Below are positions 44,122-52,059 of a stretch of 64,000 nucleotides of DNA, piece after piece. The notes below the pieces were generated by a model. The model worked only from the letters and a program-made list of their open reading frames with translations, was not told the DNA's origin and did not search any database. The translations under genes were made by a program, and so were the position numbers. Each line of letters starts with the position of its first letter. The first letter of the stretch is position 1. This DNA is from Hyphomicrobium_A sp964493785 (GTDB taxonomy: Bacteria > Pseudomonadota > Alphaproteobacteria > Rhizobiales > Hyphomicrobiaceae): NCBI GenBank assembly GCA_964493785.1, contig CAZBPM010000006.1:1-64000 (forward strand), read 5' to 3'.

Positions 44122-44147
44122 CAGCGCTGCTCCTTATTGCCCGCGCC

Positions 44148-44645
44148 CTAGTTGCGCGTGTCTTGCCCGCGGTTGGCCCGCATGATCAGGCATGTCTCGC
44201 TGCCATGGGCGACGAGGCTACCGGCGCCATCATAGACCTTGCCCTCCGCGCTGGCGATGCGGCCACCCAGGTTTAGCACGATACCTTCGCAACGCAGCCT
44301 GCCGGTCGCCTCGGTGACAGGTCGCAAGAATGTGATGTTCATCGACGTGGTCGTAAAGGTCTCGCCTGCTTTCAAGACTGAGTGGACCGCACAGGCCATC
44401 CCGGTGTCGAGCAGCGTCGCGATCCATCCGCCGTGCATGACGTTCATCGGGTTGTAGAAGGCACGATCGGGCTCTCCTTCAAACACGACGCGCCCCTCCG
44501 CAACCTCAAGGGGGTAGATGCGTGTGGTCGGAGCAAAGGGCGGCGCGGGTAGTGTTCCGTCCATCAAAGCCCGCATGAACTCCACACCTGACCATGCACG
44601 CATAGCGCCGGGCGAGCCGGAAAGACGTTGTGGCTGATCCATCAT
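44148..44645 (-). CDS. PaaI-type hotdog thioesterase
   Basis: A protein of about 165 residues with the hotdog fold. NPMNVMHGGWIATLLDTGMA is the PaaI-family active-site helix region; SMNITFLRPVTEATGRLRCE and GRIASAEGKVYD complete the core. It hydrolyses an acyl-CoA. The start at 44645 (MMDQPQRLS) is preferred because an earlier ATG at 44699 lies inside the operator-like repeat. Upstream partner of TetR in a minus-strand operon and divergent from thiolase. Confidence 0.87.
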   Translation of the reverse strand: MMDQPQRLSGSPGAMRAWSGVEFMRALMDGTLPAPPFAPTTRIYPLEVAEGRVVFEGEPDRAFYNPMNVMHGGWIATLLDTGMACAVHSVLKAGETFTTTSMNITFLRPVTEATGRLRCEGIVLNLGGRIASAEGKVYDGAGSLVAHGSETCLIMRANRGQDTRN

Positions 44646-44693
44646 GCGACCTGTTCCACCGACATGCGACCAAAGCGGATATTGCATTACGAC

Positions 44694-44707
44694 CATCATA
44701 TATTATG
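44694..44707. promoter_or_regulatory. Putative TetR operator, copy 2
   Basis: CATCATATATTATG, symmetric at 12 of 14 positions, lying between the divergent thioesterase (start 44645) and thiolase (start 44763) genes. Thirteen of 14 bases match copy 1. Confidence 0.6.
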
Positions 44708-44762
44708 TTGACCATCATGAATAGCGGGTGGCGTTTAGCCTGCCCGCACAGGAGCTGGAATC

Positions 44763-45950
44763 ATGAGCGCTAACGATCCGGTGGTAATCGTCTCGGCAAC
44801 GCGAACGCCGCTGGGGCGCTTCCAGGGCGCGCTGTCGGCACTTTCTGCCGCGTCACTCGGGGCGACAGCGATCAAGGCCGCGGTAGACAACGCCGGCATC
44901 GAGCCGGACGGCATTGACGAGGTGCTGATGGGGAACGTGTTGCAGGCGGGCCAGAGGCAGGCGCCGGCACGACAGGCGGCGCGAGGTGCCGGGCTGCCGG
45001 ATGCCGTCGGCGCGACGACGATCAACAAGGTCTGCGGCTCGGGCATGAAAGCCACCATGCTGGCACACGATCTCCTTGCTGCGGGCAGTGCGAACATCAT
45101 CGTCGCGGGCGGCATGGAATCGATGAGCAATGCTCCGTACCTGCTGGCCAAAGCGCGGAGCGGATATCGAGCGGGCCACGACACCCTGCTCGACCACATG
45201 CTGCTCGATGGGCTCGAGGACGCGTATGAGCGCGGGCGCAGCATGGGCGATTTCGGCGAGGCGACTGCAGAACGCTATCAGCTTTCGCGGGCCGACCAGG
45301 ACGCATTCGCAATCGAGACACTGACTCGCGCGCGCTCGGCTGTTTCCGAGGGACGGTTCCGAGCCGAGATCACGCCGATTGCCATCGTCGACAAGGCGGG
45401 CGAGCGGGTGGTCTCGGACGACGAGAATCCGCTCAAGGTCTCGCCGGAGAAGATCCCGAAACTAAAGCCGGCGTTCCGCCGCGATGGGACGATCACGCCG
45501 GCAAGCTCATCGGCAAATGCCGACGGTGCCGCTGCGCTCGTGCTGACCCGGCGATCGATAGCCGAGCGCCGCGGGCTGCCGGTGAGGGCCATCATCCGTG
45601 CGCACGCCACGCACAGCCACGAGCCGCAATGGTTCACGACGGCGCCGATTCCGGCCATGCGCAAGTTGCTCGAAAGGACGGGCTGGAGGGCACAGGATGT
45701 CGATCTTTACGAGATCAACGAAGCGTTCGCCGTGGTTGCGATGGCGGCGCAGAAGGAGCTGGGGCTGTCGCGCGATCAGCTCAACGTCAACGGCGGCGCG
45801 TGTGCCCTCGGTCATCCGATCGGAGCGACGGGTGCACGGCTCATCGTGACACTGCTGCACGCGCTCGAGCACGCCGACGCCAAGCGCGGCATAGCCTCGG
45901 CGTGCATCGGCGGCGGCGAGGCAACTGCGATCGCAATCGAGCGGGTGTGA
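44763..45950 (+). CDS. Acetyl-CoA acetyltransferase (thiolase)
   Basis: A 395-residue thiolase. The nucleophile Cys91 is in INKVCGSGMKATML. The active-site His is in NEAFAVVAMAA and the C-terminal Cys/His loop in GGACALGHPIGATGAR. It condenses or cleaves acyl-CoA. RTPLGRFQGALS and MGNVLQAGQRQAPARQA are N-terminal family segments. Length and motifs fit the biosynthetic acetoacetyl-CoA type (AtoB/PhaA), but no PHB genes lie next to it. ATG at 44763. Divergent from the thioesterase, sharing the operator-like site. Confidence 0.93.
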   Translation: MSANDPVVIVSATRTPLGRFQGALSALSAASLGATAIKAAVDNAGIEPDGIDEVLMGNVLQAGQRQAPARQAARGAGLPDAVGATTINKVCGSGMKATMLAHDLLAAGSANIIVAGGMESMSNAPYLLAKARSGYRAGHDTLLDHMLLDGLEDAYERGRSMGDFGEATAERYQLSRADQDAFAIETLTRARSAVSEGRFRAEITPIAIVDKAGERVVSDDENPLKVSPEKIPKLKPAFRRDGTITPASSSANADGAAALVLTRRSIAERRGLPVRAIIRAHATHSHEPQWFTTAPIPAMRKLLERTGWRAQDVDLYEINEAFAVVAMAAQKELGLSRDQLNVNGGACALGHPIGATGARLIVTLLHALEHADAKRGIASACIGGGEATAIAIERV

Positions 45951-46007
45951 TCGACTCTGATTGTTCGCTCGAAATGGGCCGCGTTGCTTCCAGCGACGCG
46001 GCCTTTT

Positions 46008-48383
46008 TCATGCTCCGGTGCTGTTCGCAGGGATAATGCGCACGGGCACGGATTTCGCCGCCGGCACCTTGCTGCCCTCGGCGTAGTGCCAGAGCGGCAC
46101 CAGCGGATTGCATTCCGGGTAATAGCCTGCACAGCTGCCGGGCGGAATGTCATAGCTGACGATACGCATACCGCGCACGATGCGGGGCACGTTGTCCCCG
46201 GCGGCCCCGATGATGTCGACGCGCTCTCCGTCCCTGAGGCCGCGGTCGGCGATGTCCTTTTCGTTCATCAGAACGACCATGCGCGTGCCCTTGATGCCGC
46301 GCAGGCGATCGTCATAGCCGTACACGGTGGTGTTGAACTGGTCGTTGCTGCGTAGCGTCATCATGGTGAGAACGCCCTGGCGCGCCGGAGGAATGTCGGG
46401 ATCTTCCGAGAGCGAACGCGGCGTGATGAAGTTCGCCTTGCCGTTCGGCGTTGTCCAGATGCGCTCGCGGGCCGGCAGCGGCCGGTCGAAGCCCTCGGGA
46501 TTCGTTATACGCGCGTTGAAGTCTGCGAAGATGTGCGGATAGGAAACCGCGATGGCGTCGCGCACGAGCGCGTAGTCGCCGCTCCAAGCATCCCAATCGA
46601 CGCGGTCGTTATGCGGCAGGATCTCTTTAGCGAATTCGGCAACGATCTTCGGCTCCGATAGGAGATGCTCGCTCGCGGGCTTCACTTGGCCGTGCGAAGC
46701 GTGAAAACGCCCGGTCGTGTCCTCGACGCTGACAAACTGCACGCCGGATGCCTGCCTGTCGATCTCGATGCGGCCGAGGCACGGCAGGATGTATGACGAC
46801 TTGCCGTGGATGATGGCACTGCGATTGAGCTTGGTGATGACCTGGACCGTGAGACCGAGGCCACGCCAATTGCGCTCCATGATCTCGGTGTCAGGGATGG
46901 CGCGAACGAAGTTGCCGCCGAGCTGGACGAATGCCTTGACGGTCCCGCCGCGGATACCCTCGCATGCTTCCACGGTGTTGAGCCCGGCCTCGCGCGGCGG
47001 CTCGAAGTTGAACTGCTCGGCGAAACGGTCGAGCGGCACGAGCTCGGGCTTTTCCGTGACGCCGACGGTGCGCTGACCCTGAACGTTCGAATGGCCGCGG
47101 ACGGGGAAGATGCCAGCGCCGGGCTTGCCAATGTTGCCGCGCATGAGGAGGACATTCATCAGCATCTGGATTGCGACAACGCCGGAGCGGTGCTGCGTCA
47201 GGCCCATACCGTAGCAGGCGATCACCGCCTTCGCGTTAGCGTACACGGTTGCGGCCGCCTCGATGTCGGCGCGCTTAAGGCCGGAGCACGCCTCGATCTG
47301 CGACCACTCGAAAAGGCGCATGGCGTGGGCGAACTCGTCAAAGCCGCTGGTGTTACCGGCAATGAATTCGACGTCGATGATGCGCTCGGTGCCCGCGGCC
47401 TTCGCCTCGTCATCGAGAGCGAGCAATGTCTTGGCGATCCCGGTAAGTGCGGCGAGATCGCCGCCTGGATTGAGCTGATGGTATTGCGTGCTAATCTGCG
47501 TTTCGGAACCCGTCAGCATTTCGACCGGCGACTGCGGATTGGTGAAAAACTCCAGTCCCTTCTCGCGCAGCGGATTGAAGGTGATGATGGGGACACCGCG
47601 TTTGCGCGCATCCTGCAACTGATGCAGCATGCGCGGGCTGTTGACGCCGACGTTCTGCCCTAAGAACATCACGCAGTCCGTGTGATCGAAGTCGTCGATC
47701 TTCACCGTGCCGACCGGAACGCCGATGGAAACTGGAAGCGCGACCGATGTGCTCTCGTGGCACATGTTGGAGCTGTCGGGAAGGTTGTTGCAGCCGTACA
47801 TGCGGGTCATGAGCTGATACATGTACGACGCCTCTAGCGAGGCCCTGCCCGAGGCATAGAAAACGACAGACTTGGGGTCGAGCGCGCGTAGTTCGGCACC
47901 TATGGCGGCAAATGCTTCGTGCCATTCGACCGGGACGTACTTGTCGCTGGCGGCATCCCAGCGCATGGGATGCGTGAGACGGCCGACGGATTCCAAATCG
48001 TAGTCGGCCCACGCCTCCAGCTCAGTCACCGTGTGCTCGGCAAAGAATTCGGGCGGGCAGCGCTTGTCGGTGATCTCCCAAGCCGTTGCCTTGGCGCCAT
48101 TCTCGCAGAATGCGAAAAGGCCTTCGTGTTTCGACCGGCCGTAAGAGCAGCTGACGCATGCAAAACCCTGAGGCTTATTTTGCCAGAAGAGGGCGAGCGG
48201 ACCCTTGATGGGGATCGCCTCACGCAGCAGGATCTCGGTTACGCTCTTGGCAGATCCCCAACCGCCAACAGGCCATTCGTAAGGCTTGATGTCGATGTGG
48301 CGGACCGCGCCGTCGGCCGTATCGTGCTCTATGCCGGTCTGGGACTTCAGGACATTGTCGCCTCTGGTCTCAGCAGCTGCCAT
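46008..48383 (-). CDS. FdhF/YdeP-family molybdopterin oxidoreductase
   Basis: A 791-residue protein of the FdhF/YdeP group (TIGR01701-like). The N-terminus has ACVSCSYGRSKHEGLFAF, with the Cys set for a 4Fe-4S cluster. The first molybdopterin domain has GCNNLPDSSNMCHESTSVAL and FLGQNVGVNSPRML, followed by MRGNIGKPGAGIFPVRGHSN, a strong signature of this group. The C-terminal dinucleotide-binding domain contains LRSNDQFNTTVYGYDDRLRG. Members are thought to reduce or oxidise small substrates, with no proven reaction. No signal peptide. GGAGG precedes the ATG at 48383. No FdhD or electron-transfer partner is adjacent. Confidence 0.92.
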   Translation of the reverse strand: MAAAETRGDNVLKSQTGIEHDTADGAVRHIDIKPYEWPVGGWGSAKSVTEILLREAIPIKGPLALFWQNKPQGFACVSCSYGRSKHEGLFAFCENGAKATAWEITDKRCPPEFFAEHTVTELEAWADYDLESVGRLTHPMRWDAASDKYVPVEWHEAFAAIGAELRALDPKSVVFYASGRASLEASYMYQLMTRMYGCNNLPDSSNMCHESTSVALPVSIGVPVGTVKIDDFDHTDCVMFLGQNVGVNSPRMLHQLQDARKRGVPIITFNPLREKGLEFFTNPQSPVEMLTGSETQISTQYHQLNPGGDLAALTGIAKTLLALDDEAKAAGTERIIDVEFIAGNTSGFDEFAHAMRLFEWSQIEACSGLKRADIEAAATVYANAKAVIACYGMGLTQHRSGVVAIQMLMNVLLMRGNIGKPGAGIFPVRGHSNVQGQRTVGVTEKPELVPLDRFAEQFNFEPPREAGLNTVEACEGIRGGTVKAFVQLGGNFVRAIPDTEIMERNWRGLGLTVQVITKLNRSAIIHGKSSYILPCLGRIEIDRQASGVQFVSVEDTTGRFHASHGQVKPASEHLLSEPKIVAEFAKEILPHNDRVDWDAWSGDYALVRDAIAVSYPHIFADFNARITNPEGFDRPLPARERIWTTPNGKANFITPRSLSEDPDIPPARQGVLTMMTLRSNDQFNTTVYGYDDRLRGIKGTRMVVLMNEKDIADRGLRDGERVDIIGAAGDNVPRIVRGMRIVSYDIPPGSCAGYYPECNPLVPLWHYAEGSKVPAAKSVPVRIIPANSTGA

Positions 48384-48559
48384 GATAATCCTCCGGCACG
48401 GGTCAGGTTGGGATCGAATGGTCGTACCTCTGGCGCCCTAAGGCTATGGAAGGGCGAAACCGTCACGAACAAATCGCTGCTTTCCACGACGGCTTTTAGC
48501 GCAATCGCTGCAGCGGGCCGGATCGCTTTCGACGACCCGGCGCCGCCTTCTTGCGGTGG

Positions 48560-48688
48560 TCAGCGGCAGCCCCAGATCCCGTAAACGGAATCGGAAATGC
48601 TGTGGCAGTCGTCTGAATCGCCCGCGTAAGCAGCGGTGATGCCGCCGAGCAGCGAGAGGGCCAGCAGAGACGTGGCGATGAGCTTCAT
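48560..48688 (-). CDS. 42-residue exported peptide
   Basis: A very small gene: ATG at 48688 with GGAG eight bases upstream. The product begins with a clear signal peptide (MKLIATSLLALSLLGGITAA, cut near AYAG), leaving about 20 residues with two Cys (DDCHSISDSVYGIWGCR). It lies upstream of the FdhF/YdeP gene on the same strand, 177 bases away. No homologue recognised; the signal peptide and ribosome site argue that it is translated. Confidence 0.65.
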   Translation of the reverse strand: MKLIATSLLALSLLGGITAAYAGDSDDCHSISDSVYGIWGCR

Positions 48689-49019
48689 GTTCGATCTCCA
48701 TCCGAGATGCCGGGCACCACGCCCGACGTCAGATGAATTTGTTGCCGATGAGCTGCGCGGATAACCCGCCACGGTGCCAATGGCTCGTTCGCGTCTCGCT
48801 AACAATTGGCGGCATTTGGAGGGGCGGCATTGCTCGGCCTGCCCGAGAGCGACGACGGCGGGACCACTTTGAGCGCCCTGGGGCTTGTCGTCGCATCATG
48901 GCCCTGCAGAGCGGATCGGTGGTCGCGCTCGGGGCCTCGAAGTCAATTTGCTCGACGATGCATGGCCGGTCCGTGAAACGGCCACCGTTCCGCTTGAGCA
49001 GGCCGGTGGCCGGTGGTGT
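48689..49019. other. Gene-free stretch
   Basis: About 330 bases holding the likely promoter of the small exported peptide (minus strand). Several frames stay open but none has a good start or protein-like composition. No repeat or hairpin stands out. Confidence 0.4.
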
Positions 49020-49187
49020 TCATCGCGGTGCCCGGGCGCGTTTCAGCGCATCCAAGTGCTCGGCATATGATTCAAGAAAGTGCTTGCGTGACGTCGTTCC
49101 TCGTTGATCGACGAGCTTGCGTGCAGTCTGAAATGCAACCTGCTCGTGCGAGCCTTCGGCGAACGTTGTCGAGCTATCGAACGTCAT
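49020..49187 (-). CDS. Small hypothetical protein
   Basis: A 55-residue, charged, helical protein (EQVAFQTARKLVDQRGTTSR, HLDALKRARAPR), soluble with no signal. GGGGGAG lies seven bases ahead of the ATG at 49187. Nothing recognised. It sits between the BtuB-like gene's terminator and the FdhF/YdeP region. Confidence 0.55.
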   Translation of the reverse strand: MTFDSSTTFAEGSHEQVAFQTARKLVDQRGTTSRKHFLESYAEHLDALKRARAPR

Positions 49188-49374
49188 TAGGACTCCCCCA
49201 TCACAGCTAATGTGCCCGAGGCAGGAATAGGATGGAGGGTAATATCGAGCCAGTGGCGATCGGGCCCAATCCACCGCGCAGAGACGGTCGTGGGTAGGAG
49301 CAGCGCTGCGCTTGACTGTGTCGCGATCACGTCAGCCTCGGTAAAGGCGGCAGCGCCGACAAGCCGTGGATCCA

Positions 49375-49410
49375 AGAAAAACAGGCCCGCTGCTGGTCAG
49401 GCAGCGGGCC
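49375..49410 (-). terminator. Rho-independent terminator of the BtuB-like receptor gene
   Basis: A perfect 10-bp stem (GGCCCGCTGC with GCAGCGGGCC, 7-base loop) followed on the minus strand by TGTTTTTCTT, 42 bases past the stop. Confidence 0.9.
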
Positions 49411-49451
49411 TATCAGACGAGGCGGGAGTTCCTCGCGATGGGGCAACAGCC

Positions 49452-51458
49452 CTACTTGGCAGGCAGAGCGAACTGCACGCCGCCGAAGACGGTCAGCCCC
49501 GGGTTATTGAAGTTGATGGCCGTCGTGTAGTTCTGATCGAGCAGGTTGTCGCCGCGCACATAGGCGATCGTGCCGGGCATCACCTCGTAGCCAATCTTGG
49601 CGCTCAGAAGGAAGTAGTCGTCGACTGGTGTGTCACGCGCAGGTGAGAAGTTGAAGTTCTCGTCTACGACGTCGGCGATGTATTGGCCTGTCACGTTGAC
49701 GGTCACTTTGTCGACCGGCTGTGCGTTGAGGCCAACGACGAAGCTGTGACGGGGAAGACGCGCGGCGCGCGTGCCGTCCGGCTCCTCGGAGTCGGTGTAG
49801 GTGTAACCGGCATTGACGATCGCAGTCGGGCTCAGCTTGGCGAAGGCCGTGAGCTCGACGCCATTGCTGCGCGTCAGGCCGGGCGTTTGCTGGTACGACC
49901 AGGTTGCGCTGTTGTAGGTGATGCGATTGTTGAGATCGATGTCGAAGTAGGTTGCACCGAAGCCGAACCGGTTGCGCATGAAGCCCTGGTCAAACCCGAT
50001 GTCCCAGCTCTCGCTGGTTTCGGGCTGGAAGTCGACGCTACCGCCAAAGGGCGAATAGAGCTCGTAGAGGCTCGGGGCGCGGAAGCCGGTGCCGTAGCTG
50101 GCATGGAACCGGGTCTCGGTGTGCGCGATCTGGTATGCGGCGGTGAAGCGATGCGTGTCGTGCTGGCCAAACAGCGAGTGGTCATCGATGCGCCCGCCAG
50201 CGGTGAGCACCAGGCCCTCGATCGGCTCGACGATCATTTGGGCATATGGGCTGGTCATGTCGACGGACTTGCGGCTGTCCCAGGTGCTCTCGTATCCGAC
50301 GCGTTCCCAGTCGACACCGCCGACGATGGCAAGCCACCGATTGAAGCTCAGCGTGCCGCGATACTCACCCTTGACGCGATCACCGTCGAACGCGGACCCG
50401 CCGAAATCCTGATCGACGTTGTAACGTTCGTTCTGCATGCCCTGGATCGCGAAGGTATTCACGAAGGCGCCGTTGAACAACGACACGTTGGCGCCGACGC
50501 GACCTGCCTGCTGGGATGTTTCGACGACGTGGGTCTTGTCGTAGCCAGAGCTGGAATCGTACTCGAAGCGGGCGTCGAGGTTGCGGGCGGCGAAGAAGAC
50601 CGTCACTTCATCGGAGAGCTTATATTCGCCGCGGCCTGAGAACGTGGTGTTCCTATAGCCGTCGTCCTCGGTACCGTAGGCGCCTACGGAGAAGCCGTCA
50701 GTCTGCAAGCCCTGGACGGTGAACGCGACGTTGCTGCCATTGGCGTCGGCGTAGCCGGTCGAGTACGAGCCGCGCCAAGCGTTATAGGTGCCGTATTCGG
50801 CTCCACCACTCTGGAAGAGCCCAGGCTTGGTTGCGTATTTCGTGTCGAGAGAAATCACGCCGGCCACGGCATCGCCGCCGTACAGCGTGCTCTGCGAGCC
50901 CTTGAGCACCTCGATCTGCGCGGTATCGCCGACCATCAGGTGCTCGAGATGCGTGAAGGTCTGCGTGCCGGATGGGTCGCTGAGGTCCATGCCGTCGACC
51001 AGAACCTTGATGTAGTTCTGGTTGAGCCCGCGGATTTGGAAAGTGGTCTGACTTCCAGCTCCGCCGGTGGATGTGACGGCGACGCCCGGAACCTGCTGCA
51101 GGTAGTCCTGCAGGAATGTTTTCGATTGGGCGTCGATGTCCTTCTCGGTGATCACGGAGACGCTGGAGCCAACCTTGGCATAGTCGGTCGGCGTGCGGTT
51201 GGCCGAGAAAACGACCGGTGCATCCGGATCGGCGGTGCCGCTCGTATCCTTCGTCACAGCTGCCTGCGGCTCGGACGTCGGCTTCTTCCTGGCGGCCTTT
51301 TTCTTGGCCGCGGCCTCGACCTCAAGCGCCGGCAGCTCGGAGGCTGACTGCGCGAATGCCGTGGTGGCGGTGACGCTGACGACCGCAGCTACGGACGTCG
51401 TTAGCGTGAGAACATAGCTAAGTGAAACAAGCCTGGGCTTGGACGAATACAGATACAC
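49452..51458 (-). CDS. TonB-dependent receptor, BtuB-like (cobalamin uptake)
   Basis: A 668-residue outer-membrane receptor. Signal peptide (VLTLTTSVAAVVSVTATTAFA), then a Lys/Ala/Pro-rich linker to about residue 80. The plug domain starts at VVFSANRTPTDYAKVGSSVS and includes YLQQVPGVAVTSTGGAGSQT and QIEVLKGSQSTLYGGDAVAG. A 22-strand barrel ends FGGVQFALPAK with no terminal Phe. A cobalamin riboswitch lies directly upstream, so cobalamin or a relative is the likely substrate. It starts with GTG at 51458, preceded by GGGAGG. Single gene with its own terminator. Confidence 0.92.
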   Translation of the reverse strand: MYLYSSKPRLVSLSYVLTLTTSVAAVVSVTATTAFAQSASELPALEVEAAAKKKAARKKPTSEPQAAVTKDTSGTADPDAPVVFSANRTPTDYAKVGSSVSVITEKDIDAQSKTFLQDYLQQVPGVAVTSTGGAGSQTTFQIRGLNQNYIKVLVDGMDLSDPSGTQTFTHLEHLMVGDTAQIEVLKGSQSTLYGGDAVAGVISLDTKYATKPGLFQSGGAEYGTYNAWRGSYSTGYADANGSNVAFTVQGLQTDGFSVGAYGTEDDGYRNTTFSGRGEYKLSDEVTVFFAARNLDARFEYDSSSGYDKTHVVETSQQAGRVGANVSLFNGAFVNTFAIQGMQNERYNVDQDFGGSAFDGDRVKGEYRGTLSFNRWLAIVGGVDWERVGYESTWDSRKSVDMTSPYAQMIVEPIEGLVLTAGGRIDDHSLFGQHDTHRFTAAYQIAHTETRFHASYGTGFRAPSLYELYSPFGGSVDFQPETSESWDIGFDQGFMRNRFGFGATYFDIDLNNRITYNSATWSYQQTPGLTRSNGVELTAFAKLSPTAIVNAGYTYTDSEEPDGTRAARLPRHSFVVGLNAQPVDKVTVNVTGQYIADVVDENFNFSPARDTPVDDYFLLSAKIGYEVMPGTIAYVRGDNLLDQNYTTAINFNNPGLTVFGGVQFALPAK

Positions 51459-51464
51459 AACAGC

Positions 51465-51493
51465 CTCCCGTTACGCTTACTGAGCCTCGGGAG
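51465..51493 (-). promoter_or_regulatory. Hairpin able to hide the ribosome site of the BtuB-like gene
   Basis: CTCCCG at 51488-51493 (minus strand) pairs with CGGGAG at 51465-51470, the Shine-Dalgarno region of the gene starting at 51458. It is a plausible expression platform of the cobalamin riboswitch acting on translation. Confidence 0.55.
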
Positions 51494-51716
51494 AAGCTTC
51501 GGTCTCATGCATATTCACTGCGACGTCAGGAACGCGGCCACGCTGGCCACGGCCCGGAGCCGTGACGCGACGGGCAGCACCTGTTTCGATCGCTTAGTGT
51601 CGGGAAAAGACACCGTAGAATGACATGCCTGACGTAGCTCCCCTTCGGTTGCACATCAGTCGCCACTACGGGTGTCCGTTCCACCAAGCGTCCCGCATGG
51701 AGGATGGGCGACTTGC

Positions 51717-51914
51717 GACGGCAGGTCTCCTGGCTCGCGGCTCAAGCGTTTCTTTCCGACCTTCCCGGCAACCCAACGCGGGTCGCCAGTGGCATATTCG
51801 GAAGAAACTTGCCGCTTACAGTTGCGGGAGCAGCCCCGGCTTCGGCGTCTTGCGACGCCACACCGTGTTCCACATTTCATCACCGACGGGCCGAAGCCCG
51901 CAGATGAAACCGTC
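51717..51914 (-). ncRNA. Cobalamin riboswitch
   Basis: Reading the minus strand, GACGG at the 5' end pairs with CCGTC at the 3' end (P1). Between them are GGAACACGGTG, the J6-3/core strand GCTCCCGCAACTGTAAGCGG, the GCCACTGG segment with GGGAAGG, and the B12 box AGCCAGGAGACCTGCC. All conserved parts of the AdoCbl aptamer are present in order. It ends about 260 bases before the BtuB-like start. Binding of cobalamin would lower expression, probably by exposing the ribosome-site hairpin. Confidence 0.95.
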
Positions 51915-52059
51915 ACGCGCCTAAAGCGCCGCAAAGACGTCACGGTGTCAATTAGAATTCTTGATGACTAACAGATAGTGCTGGCGCAGGCGCAAGCCGG
52001 CAACATCGAATCACCCGCCTGCGGACGGTCGGCGACGGCTTGCGGAAGCTCGCGCGAGA

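Noticed and set aside
48885..49070. 61-residue plus-strand frame
   Set aside because: Starts without a ribosome site and its sequence is not recognisable; possibly a gene remnant but unsupported.
49187..49375. 62-residue minus-strand frame overlapping the 55-residue gene (TAATG)
   Set aside because: Its only start is a TTG inside the terminator of the receptor gene, with no ribosome site.
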